Assembly (NCBI GenBank): GCA_001899205.1
Contig: MKVL01000013.1
Span: 1-64,000 of the forward strand
Source: Mesorhizobium sp. 65-26
GTDB lineage: Bacteria; Pseudomonadota; Alphaproteobacteria; Rhizobiales; Rhizobiaceae
Direction of reading: 5' to 3'
DNA length: 64,000 nt
In this document: positions 57,406 to 64,000 of the stretch, in pieces
How the letters are laid out: each line of letters opens with the position of its first letter
Numbering within the stretch: position 1 is the stretch's first letter
Position numbers and translations under genes: made by a program
The notes under the pieces: model-generated
Told to the model about the DNA's origin: nothing
Databases searched by the model: none
Seen by the model: only the letters and a program-made list of their open reading frames with translations

Positions 57406-58140
57406 TCAGTTCGAAAGCATGCGGTCGACCCAACCGAGGAAACCGCCCTCGGCTTTCACCGGCTCGAGCGCCGGTGCCGGGACGGTAGCGGAACGCTGCG
57501 TTCGGGCGCGCGGCGGCAGGTACTTGTTGGTCGGCCGGTAGCCGAGTTCCGGCATCAGGTCGACGCCATCGCGCTCGGCGACCAATAGGGAGACCGGCGA
57601 GGCCGGATCGCCGAGATCGCCGAAATGCCGGGCGCTGGTCGGGCAGGCCGCGACGCATGCCGGCACGCGATCCTCCTCGGCCAGGTTGTTGTTATAGATG
57701 CGATCGACGCACAGCGTGCATTTCTTCATGACGCCGACATCGGTGTCGAACTCGCGCGCGCCGTAGGGGCAGGCCCAACTGCACAATTTGCAGCCGATGC
57801 ATTTGCTTTCGTCCACCAGCACGATGCCGTCTGAGGCGCGCTTGTAGGAGGCGCCGGTAGGGCAGACGGTGACGCAGGCGGGCTGGTCGCAGTGCAGGCA
57901 GGAGCGCGGGAAGTTGACGGTGCGCCCGCCCATGGCGGTCGCATGCTCGTAGCTGTGCACGCGGTTGAACCAGACGCCGTCGACATGCCCGCCATACGGG
58001 TCAATGTCGGTGAGCGGCGCCATGTGGCCGCCCGTATTCCATTCCTTGCAGGCGGTGACGCAGGCCTGGCAGCCGACGCAGGTGTCGAGATCGATCACCA
58101 GGCCGAGCTTCCTGTCGGTTTGCGCGGGAAGGCAGGTCAT
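57406..58140 (-). CDS. Four-cluster [4Fe-4S] ferredoxin subunit (DmsB/SoeB type)
   Basis: A 244-aa electron-transfer subunit. Four Cys groups are visible: CVGCQACVTACKEWN, CLHCDQPACVTVCPTG, CIGCKLCSWACPYG and CTLCVDRIYNNN with ACVAACPTSA, enough for four [4Fe-4S] clusters. No Tat or Sec signal is present. It overlaps the catalytic subunit gene by 4 bases (ATGA). Confidence 0.93.
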   Translation of the reverse strand: MTCLPAQTDRKLGLVIDLDTCVGCQACVTACKEWNTGGHMAPLTDIDPYGGHVDGVWFNRVHSYEHATAMGGRTVNFPRSCLHCDQPACVTVCPTGASYKRASDGIVLVDESKCIGCKLCSWACPYGAREFDTDVGVMKKCTLCVDRIYNNNLAEEDRVPACVAACPTSARHFGDLGDPASPVSLLVAERDGVDLMPELGYRPTNKYLPPRARTQRSATVPAPALEPVKAEGGFLGWVDRMLSN

Positions 58141-61070
58141 TCGGCGGGTTCCCGGCTGGCGCGAAAATCAGCGCCGAAGCGACTGATGTCGGGCGAGGGT
58201 TGGAAGTGCGGCGGTTGGGCAAAACGCTCGAACTGCGGCTCGGTGAAGCCGTCTTCGCCGGGCGCGCATTTGACGATGCGAACGCGCAGGTCGAACCATG
58301 CGGCCTGGCCGGTCACCGGATCGGAGTTGGAATAGCGCCTGTCTTTGGCGCCCGCCGGCGTCTGGTCGCCGATAATGTGGTTGAGCAGGAAGCCGCGATT
58401 GCTCTCGGCGGCGTCGTCGCTCAGTCCCCAGCTGCCGCGCCGCTTGCCGATGGCGTTCCAGGTCCAGACCGTGGACGGGTTCACGCCGTCAATCAGTCTG
58501 ATCTGGCCTTTCACCCGGCCGTTGATGCTCTCGATCCACACCCAGTCATCGTCGACGAGGCCGAGGTCGGTCGCGGTCTCGCGGTGGACAAAGAGCCGGT
58601 TCTGGCTGGTGATTTGACGCAGCCAGGCATTCTGCGAGCCCCAGGAATGGTACATGTGCATGGGGCGTTGCGTCAGCGCGTGCAGCGGATAGGTGTCGAG
58701 GTCGACGGCATCCTCCTCGAACGGAACGTACCAGAAGGGCAGCGGGTCCATGTAGGTCGCGATACGATCGCGTTCGCTCTCCGGCGGCTGGACCGGCCCA
58801 TGGCCGAGCGCGGCAAGGCGGAAACGCTGCATCGGCTCGGAGTAGAGTTGGAAGACGATCGGCTGCGCCTTGGCGATGAAGCCCATCTCTGCGGCGAAGT
58901 CGAGATAGGCGCGGTTGGCCATCTTGTAGTAGCGCTGGTCGGCCGAAAGCTCGTGGTGCCAGAAGCCGCCATTGTCGATGTAGCGTTGCATCTGGTCGGG
59001 ATTGGCCTCGCCCCGGCCCATCGATTTGCCGTCCTTGCCGCGCCAGCCGGCCAAAGGTCCGATGCCGGGGGTGCGCTCGTGGTTGACGATGTAGTCGGCG
59101 TAGTCGCGATACCTGGCAGAGCCGTCATCGTTGACGAAGCCGGGCAGACCCAGCCGCGCGCCGAGATCGATCAGCACCGATTGGAACGGCCTGACGTCGC
59201 GGTCGGGTTCGACGACGGGATGACGGATGGCGTCGGCCGGGCCGTCGGCGTGGCTGATCGGCCGGTCGAGCAGGCTGATACAGTCATGCCGTTCGAGATA
59301 GGTCGTGTCGGGCAGCACGAGATCGGCGAAAGGCACGGTCTCGGAGTAGTACGCATCGGCGTAGATGATGAAGGGGATCCTGTAGTCGCCCGATGCGTCC
59401 TTCTCGGTCAGCATGGCAATCGTCTCGACGGTGTTCATCGAGGAGTTCCAGGCCATGTTGGCCATGTACATCATGAGCGTGTCGATCCGGTAGGGATCGC
59501 CGGCCCAGGCGTTGCGGATGACGGTGTGCATCAGCCCGTGCGCGGAGAGCGGCGCGTCCCAGGAATAGGCCTTGTCGATGCGCGTCGGCCGCCCGTCACC
59601 GTCGACCAGGAGGTCCTCGGGTCCGCTGACGAAACCGAGCGGCATGCCGTCCAGCGGCGTCATCGGCGCCACCGTTGTGCCGGCCGGTTTCGGGCCCGGC
59701 GGCGCCGGCTTCGGATAGGGCGCCTTGAAGCGGAAGCCACCCGGCACGTCGACGGTGCCGAGCAGCACCTGCAGCAGATGGATGGCGCGGCAGGTGTGAA
59801 AGCCGTTGGAGTGGGCCGAGATGCCACGCATGGCATGCATCGAAACGGGTCGGCCCTTGATCGTCTCGTGGCGACGCCCGGCCCAGTCGGTCCAGGCGAC
59901 AGGAAGCTCGATCATCTGCTCGAAGGCGACATGGGCCAGCTCCGCCGCGATGCGGCGTATCGTGTCGGCGGCCACGCCGCAGCGCCCGGCCACGGCGTCG
60001 GGCGAATAGTTTTCGTCGAGGTAACGATTGGCGATCAGCTGGAACACCGGAACGCAGCGGCGTCCGCGAACCTCGTAGGTGCCGGTCAGCGCCGGCTTCG
60101 CATCGGCGCTCGCACCGTCTATGGCGGTGCCCGCCACCCGGTCCCAGCACAGCGGCTTGCCGGCCTCGTCGCGGACGAACAGTCCGTCATCGGCGCTGCC
60201 CGGTTCCTGCGTCACCAGCAGGTGCGCGTTGGTGTAGCGCAGGAGATAGTCCAGATCGACGCGGCCGGCCTTCAGCAGTTCGTGGATGATGGCGAACACG
60301 AACAGGCCGTCTGTGCCCGGCCGGATGCCCACCCAGTCATCGGCGATCGCGTTGTAGCCGGTGCGGCACGGGTTGATGGAGACGACCTTGGCGCCACGCG
60401 CCTTGAGCTTGCCGAGGCCGATCTTGATCGGGTTGGAATCATGGTCCTCGGCGACGCCGAACAGCATGAAGTAGCGCGTGTTGTCCCAGTCGGGCTCGCC
60501 GAATTCCCAGAACGATCCGCCGATCGTGTAGAGGCCGCCGGCCGCCATGTTGACGGAACAGAAGCCGCCATGGGCGGCAAAGTTGGGCGTGCCGAAGCGG
60601 CTCGCCCACCAGCCGGTCAGCGATTGCGACTGGTCGCGCCCGGTGAAGAAGGCGAGCTTCCTCGGATCGCTCTGGCGTATGGCGGAAAGCCTTTGCGTGG
60701 CGATGCCAAGCGCTTCTTCCCACTCGATCTCGCGGAACTCGCCTGAGCCGCGCGGCCCGGTGCGCAGCAGCGGCTTCTTCAGCCGCGCAGGGCTGTAGTG
60801 CTGCATGATGCCGGCGCTGCCCTTGCCGCAGATCACGCCGCGATTGACCGGATGGTCCTTGTTGCCGTTGATGTAGCGGACCTTGCCGTCCTTGACATGA
60901 ACTTCGATGCCGCAGCGGCAGGCGCACATGTAGCATGTCGTCTTGGCCACCCGGTCAGAGATCTCGGGAGACGTGTTTACGCCATCCCCCTCGTTGGGGG
61001 CGCGTGTGTCGGAGAGGGGTCGTTGGGTCGGTGCGGAATTTGCGCCGCGCGCCTGCCTGAAGGTCATCAC
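58137..61070 (-). CDS. Molybdopterin oxidoreductase catalytic subunit (SoeA/DmsA-like)
   Basis: A 977-aa DMSO-reductase-superfamily enzyme. The N-terminal [4Fe-4S] motif CYMCACRCG (C-x2-C-x3-C) with the fourth Cys in GVICGKG precedes the molybdopterin domains; the C-terminal molybdopterin dinucleotide-binding domain starts about residue 790 (PMHMYHSWGSQNAWLRQ). There is no twin-arginine signal, so the enzyme should face the cytoplasm. That and the A-B-C layout favour the sulfite-oxidising SoeABC type over periplasmic DmsABC. Substrate remains inferred. Start ATG 61070 overlaps the stop of a small upstream ORF. Confidence 0.88.
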   Translation of the reverse strand: MMTFRQARGANSAPTQRPLSDTRAPNEGDGVNTSPEISDRVAKTTCYMCACRCGIEVHVKDGKVRYINGNKDHPVNRGVICGKGSAGIMQHYSPARLKKPLLRTGPRGSGEFREIEWEEALGIATQRLSAIRQSDPRKLAFFTGRDQSQSLTGWWASRFGTPNFAAHGGFCSVNMAAGGLYTIGGSFWEFGEPDWDNTRYFMLFGVAEDHDSNPIKIGLGKLKARGAKVVSINPCRTGYNAIADDWVGIRPGTDGLFVFAIIHELLKAGRVDLDYLLRYTNAHLLVTQEPGSADDGLFVRDEAGKPLCWDRVAGTAIDGASADAKPALTGTYEVRGRRCVPVFQLIANRYLDENYSPDAVAGRCGVAADTIRRIAAELAHVAFEQMIELPVAWTDWAGRRHETIKGRPVSMHAMRGISAHSNGFHTCRAIHLLQVLLGTVDVPGGFRFKAPYPKPAPPGPKPAGTTVAPMTPLDGMPLGFVSGPEDLLVDGDGRPTRIDKAYSWDAPLSAHGLMHTVIRNAWAGDPYRIDTLMMYMANMAWNSSMNTVETIAMLTEKDASGDYRIPFIIYADAYYSETVPFADLVLPDTTYLERHDCISLLDRPISHADGPADAIRHPVVEPDRDVRPFQSVLIDLGARLGLPGFVNDDGSARYRDYADYIVNHERTPGIGPLAGWRGKDGKSMGRGEANPDQMQRYIDNGGFWHHELSADQRYYKMANRAYLDFAAEMGFIAKAQPIVFQLYSEPMQRFRLAALGHGPVQPPESERDRIATYMDPLPFWYVPFEEDAVDLDTYPLHALTQRPMHMYHSWGSQNAWLRQITSQNRLFVHRETATDLGLVDDDWVWIESINGRVKGQIRLIDGVNPSTVWTWNAIGKRRGSWGLSDDAAESNRGFLLNHIIGDQTPAGAKDRRYSNSDPVTGQAAWFDLRVRIVKCAPGEDGFTEPQFERFAQPPHFQPSPDISRFGADFRASREPAE

Positions 61071-61216
61071 TGGGGCGAGTGGCCGCTGAGCTTCGCGCGC
61101 GTCTTGGGGCCGGGGCCGCGCATATAATGCGCCTCAGGGTGATAACCGTCACCGGTCAGCCGTCGCCGCAGGTGACGCATCCAACGTGCCAGCGGGAGGA
61201 GGAAGCGCTCTATCAA
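61067..61216 (-). CDS. Candidate small ORF coupled to the molybdoenzyme operon
   Basis: A 49-aa frame from TTG 61216 (AAAAGG 7 bases upstream) whose TGA overlaps the ATG of the catalytic subunit (ATGATG context). It is very basic at the N-terminal half (LRRRLTG) and ends AKLSGHSPQ. The codons from about 61180 onward show the high-GC third positions typical of this genome; further upstream they do not. No family is recognised. It could be a leader peptide or chance frame. Confidence 0.35.
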   Translation of the reverse strand: MIERFLLPLARWMRHLRRRLTGDGYHPEAHYMRGPGPKTRAKLSGHSPQ

Positions 61217-61341
61217 TTTTCTGCCTTTTGCGCTCTGGCCGCCAATTTTTTCCAACTTCTGGAGAAAATCTAGAATAAGGCCACCGATCCGTCTAATAAG
61301 TTGTTCTTGTAAGTTTGATCGATCTCGTTTCTTGATAAGCC

Positions 61342-62244
61342 ATGACACTTGAGCAGTTGCGCATCTTCGTGGCCGTTGCCGAACGCGGCCACATGACCAA
61401 GGCAGCGGAACTGCTGGGCATCTCCCAGTCGGCCGCTTCCGCCGCCATACGCTCGCTGGAGGAGCAGCATGGCGTGCAGCTTTTCAACCGGGTCGGGCGC
61501 AACATCGAGCTCGCCCAGACCGGCCGCCGTTTCCTGCCGGAGGCGAAGGCCGTTCTCGAGCGCGCCGCCGCCGCCCGCAACGTACTGGAACATGTCGCCC
61601 AGACGGTCACCGGCAGCCTGTCGATCTCTGCCAGCCAGACCATTGCCAGCTACTGGCTGCCGCGCCGGCTGGCCTCTTTCCATGAGGCCTATCCGGCCGT
61701 CAGGCTGAGTGTCGCCATCGGCAACACCAGGCAGGTCGAGGCCCATGTCCTCGACGGCGCGGCCGATCTCGGCCTGGTGGAGGGCCGCACCGAGTCCGAC
61801 ATACTGCGCCGCGTCAAGGTCGACGTCGACCGCCTGATGCTGGTCGTGGCGGGCGCGCATCCGCCGATCCCTGAGCTGGCGCCCGGCCGCCCCGACATCA
61901 AGGACCTGCGCTGGATCATCCGGGAAGGCGGCTCGGGCACGCGCGAGGTGCTGGAGGACATGGCGCGGCGCGATGGCATATCGCTGTCGGACCTGCGCAT
62001 CTTCCTGGTGTTGCCAAGCAACGAGGCCGTGCGCCAGGCGGTGGAGGCCGGCACCGGCGCCACCATCATCTCGGAACTGGTCGTGGCGCGCGCGATTGCC
62101 GAAGGCAGCCTGCGTTCCGTTCCGATCGACCTGCCCCAGCGTGATTTCGCGGTGATCTCCCATCGCGACCGGCAGCCGAGCCTCGCGCAACTCGCGTTGC
62201 GCGCGCATCTGGGCGCCGGCGCCGAGGCACTTCCGAGCGCGTAG
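61342..62244 (+). CDS. LysR-family regulator divergent from the molybdoenzyme operon
   Basis: A 300-aa LysR protein: the N-terminal winged helix MTLEQLRIFVAVAERGHMTK continues into AAELLGISQSAASAAIRSLE, and the rest is the substrate-binding effector domain. It shares a 271-bp A/T-rich gap with the molybdoenzyme genes and probably regulates them. A typical T-N11-A site could not be fixed. The effector may be the enzyme substrate. Confidence 0.9.
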   Translation: MTLEQLRIFVAVAERGHMTKAAELLGISQSAASAAIRSLEEQHGVQLFNRVGRNIELAQTGRRFLPEAKAVLERAAAARNVLEHVAQTVTGSLSISASQTIASYWLPRRLASFHEAYPAVRLSVAIGNTRQVEAHVLDGAADLGLVEGRTESDILRRVKVDVDRLMLVVAGAHPPIPELAPGRPDIKDLRWIIREGGSGTREVLEDMARRDGISLSDLRIFLVLPSNEAVRQAVEAGTGATIISELVVARAIAEGSLRSVPIDLPQRDFAVISHRDRQPSLAQLALRAHLGAGAEALPSA

Positions 62245-62248
62245 CGCC

Positions 62249-63505
62249 TCAGGCGAATTTGCGTTGCGCGTCGAGCGCCAGGCCGAGTCCCACCGAGCCG
62301 AACATGTCGCCCTCGATCACGGAGGCCTGCGGCACCAGCGACAGGATCCGCCGACGCGCCAGCGGCACCGCGGTCGATCCGCCGGTCAGGAACACGGCCG
62401 TTATGTCGGACGCTTCGACGCCGGCGTCCTGGATCGTCTGCCTGACGGTCGCGGTCACGCGGTCGATGTCGGCGGTGATCGTTTCTTCAAGACCGGTGCG
62501 CGTGATCTCGGCCGCGAAGCGCGCGCCGGGCAGCGACACTTTCACCTCGGCGGCGGGCTGCAGCGTCAGCGCGATCTTGGCCCGCTCGACCAGGCCCGCC
62601 ATGGCATGGCCGTAGCGGTGCTCGACGATCTCGATGAAGCGATCGACGAGGTCGGCGCGCACGGCCTCGTAGCGGATCTGCCTGAGGTCGTTCATCGCCT
62701 TGGCGGTATAGACGAGGTTGATGCGCTGCCATGTGGCCAGGTCGATGAAATAGCTCGCCGGCAGGTTGCGCTTGCCGTCCTTGGTCGGCGTCAGGTAGCC
62801 GAGCTCCGGCATGACGTGGGCGATGCTGAGCAGCCGGTCGAAATCGGTGCCGCCGATGTGGACGCCGCGGTTGGCCAGGATGTCGTCCTTGCGAACGACC
62901 GAGCGGGCGCGTTCTGGCGACACGCGCACGACCGAGAAGTCGGACGTGCCGCCGCCCATGTCGACGATCAGCGCCAGTTCCTCCCGGCTGACGTTCTGTT
63001 CGTAGTCGAGCGCGGCCGCGATCGGCTCGAACTGGAAGGCGATGTGCTTGAAGCCCTGCGTGCGGGCTGCCTTTTCGAGCTCCGCCTGCGCCTTGGCATC
63101 GGCCTGCGCGTCGTCGTCGACGAACTGCACCGGCCGCCCGAGCACGACGCGCTCGACCGGTCCCCCCGCATCCTGCTCCAGCTGTTTCTTCAAATGGCCG
63201 ATGAAGAAGCCGATGATCTCGGTGAAACCAAGCAGGCGCGCCTTGATGCGCGTCTTCTCGTTGACCAGCGAGCTGCCGAGTACGCTCTTCAGCGAACGCA
63301 TCAGCCGGCCCTCGACGCTGTCGGTATAGTCGCCGATCGCACGGCGGCCGAAATAGGTATGCCCGTCCTCGAAGTTGAAGAATATGGCGCTCGGCAAGGT
63401 GGCCTGTTCGCCTTCCAGCGCGACCAGCCGTGCCTTGCCGTCGCGGATCACGCCAACGGTGGAATTGGACGTGCCGAAGTCGATGCCGCCGAATGCTTGT
63501 CGCAT
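62249..63505 (-). CDS. yegD: Hsp70-family protein, YegD-like
   Basis: A 418-aa actin/Hsp70-fold ATPase without a substrate-binding domain. Start ATG 63505 has AGGAGG upstream. Phosphate loops FGGIDFGTSNSTVGV and VDMGGGTSDFSVV and the adenosine motif FLTGGSTAVPLARRRI are present. The short C-terminus agrees with the chaperone-like YegD group rather than DnaK. Its role is undefined. It converges with the LysR gene. Confidence 0.88.
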   Translation of the reverse strand: MRQAFGGIDFGTSNSTVGVIRDGKARLVALEGEQATLPSAIFFNFEDGHTYFGRRAIGDYTDSVEGRLMRSLKSVLGSSLVNEKTRIKARLLGFTEIIGFFIGHLKKQLEQDAGGPVERVVLGRPVQFVDDDAQADAKAQAELEKAARTQGFKHIAFQFEPIAAALDYEQNVSREELALIVDMGGGTSDFSVVRVSPERARSVVRKDDILANRGVHIGGTDFDRLLSIAHVMPELGYLTPTKDGKRNLPASYFIDLATWQRINLVYTAKAMNDLRQIRYEAVRADLVDRFIEIVEHRYGHAMAGLVERAKIALTLQPAAEVKVSLPGARFAAEITRTGLEETITADIDRVTATVRQTIQDAGVEASDITAVFLTGGSTAVPLARRRILSLVPQASVIEGDMFGSVGLGLALDAQRKFA

Positions 63506-63639
63506 CGCAGCCTCCTGTCCTTGGTTCGTGGCGGCTTGCCGACGCCGCGAATGCGCCGTCATCCGGATGGCCGGACCGCTCTGCCGAATTGATTGTGCGT
63601 GTTTTCCCTTGGGGCGGGAGGCGGCGGTTTATCGCATGG

Positions 63640-63669
63640 CGGGAAAAAGGGAAACCCTTTCTTTTCCCG
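63640..63669 (-). terminator. Hairpin after the TIGR02186-type gene
   Basis: Arms CGGGAAAA (63640-63647) and TTTTCCCG (63662-63669) with an inner AAGGG/CCCTT pairing. It lies 24 bases after the minus-strand stop at 63694. Confidence 0.45.
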
Positions 63670-63693
63670 ACTGCGCCCTTCCTTGGCGAGCCG

Positions 63694-64000
63694 TCAATCC
63701 TTGCGGAACACCAGCCTTCCGAGCCAGCCCGTCACCATCGCCAGGCAGATGGCGAAGACGCCGTAGAGGAAGGAGTAGTTGTGCGCGGCCCGGAAGATCG
63801 ACTGCTCGAAGCCGGATTTGCGGATCTCGAGCTGGGCCGAGCTTTCCTTGATGAACAGGCCGCTCCTGAACAGGAAGGCGCGCGCCTTGTGCGTGCCGAC
63901 GGGCACGTTGGGCGCCAGTCTCACCGTCGCGCGGAACAGGTTTTGCGAAAGGAACTGCACGCCGCCGACATTTTCGCTGTAAAGCCCGGTGGCCTTCTTG
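63694..64000 (-). CDS. TIGR02186-type transmembrane protein (5' partial)
   Basis: The C-terminal 101 residues of a protein that continues beyond the window. A beta-rich extracytoplasmic part (NVPVGTHKARAFLFRSG, ESSAQLEIRKSGFEQ) leads into one C-terminal membrane helix (YGVFAICLAMVTGWLGRLVF). This matches the TIGR02186 conserved family, which usually lies next to a TauE/SafE-type sulfite or sulfoacetate exporter. No start codon is in the window. Confidence 0.7.
   Translation of the reverse strand, partial: KKATGLYSENVGGVQFLSQNLFRATVRLAPNVPVGTHKARAFLFRSGLFIKESSAQLEIRKSGFEQSIFRAAHNYSFLYGVFAICLAMVTGWLGRLVFRKD

Noticed and set aside
58200-60746. 848-codon open frame on the plus strand opposite the molybdoenzyme gene
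   Set aside because: Antisense shadow of a high-GC gene; sequence is low-complexity (His/Arg/Asp/Gly-rich) with no family motif.
61217-61348. Upstream extension of the small coupled ORF to 93 codons
   Set aside because: The first 44 codons have A/T-rich third positions, overlap the LysR start and cover the expected divergent promoter.

Overview
The window is a high-GC alphaproteobacterial chromosome segment, most likely from Mesorhizobium or a close relative in the Phyllobacteriaceae (Hyphomicrobiales). The evidence is the gene order: nusA-ylxR-infB-rbfA-truB-rpsO-pnp, irr next to fabA-fabB-fabI, mutM-ech-rpsT-dnaA-dnaN-recF, and a complete cpa/tad pilus locus. Short dispersed palindromic elements of the kind common in Mesorhizobium are also present. 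Almost all of it is core genome. No tRNA, rRNA, CRISPR array, insertion sequence or prophage was seen.

Layout. Positions 1-10.5 kb hold the translation and RNA-turnover operon (partial nusA, ylxR, infB, rbfA, truB, rpsO, pnp), with a membrane YcxB-like gene of lower GC inserted between infB and rbfA and a corA transporter after truB. Positions 10.6-18.5 kb hold an RsmC-like methyltransferase, a degenerate-GGDEF/EAL protein, the unsaturated fatty acid genes fabI-fabB-fabA read away from the iron regulator irr, an SH3-domain secreted protein and a 2-hydroxyacid dehydrogenase. Positions 18.5-25.7 kb form a self-contained uptake module: a LacI regulator, twin operator-like boxes, a BMP-family binding protein, one ATPase, two permeases and an ADP-ribosylglycohydrolase-family enzyme. 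Positions 25.8-35.6 kb, all on the minus strand, hold deoB-mutM-ech-rpsT-dnaA-dnaN-recF-moeB-GNAT.

Positions 35.7-49.5 kb centre on the tad/cpa type IVc pilus. One Flp pilin, its peptidase CpaA, CpaB, secretin CpaC, CpaD, CpaE, ATPase CpaF and platform proteins TadB and TadC lie on the plus strand. Two TadE-like pseudopilins, a stand-alone CpaC N-domain protein and the TadD lipoprotein lie on the minus strand. The Flp pilin and both TadE proteins share the same G|xxxxE processing site, so CpaA probably matures all three. Positions 49.6-56.5 kb hold a leucyl aminopeptidase/MarR/NlpC group, a DHFR-like enzyme, and the Lhr-type helicase and PdeM phosphoesterase of the ligase-associated DNA repair system. 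Positions 56.5-64 kb hold a three-subunit molybdoenzyme lacking a Tat signal (SoeABC/DmsABC type) with a divergent LysR regulator, an Hsp70-like YegD protein and a truncated TIGR02186-type membrane protein.

The least explained parts are the LacI/BMP-transporter/ADP-ribosylglycohydrolase module, the foreign-looking gene inside the infB-rbfA operon, a 59-bp tandem hairpin repeat between recF and moeB, a small ORF translationally coupled to the molybdoenzyme, and the 850-bp gene-free region upstream of dnaA. Gene identities rest on reading of motifs and synteny; no database search was possible.
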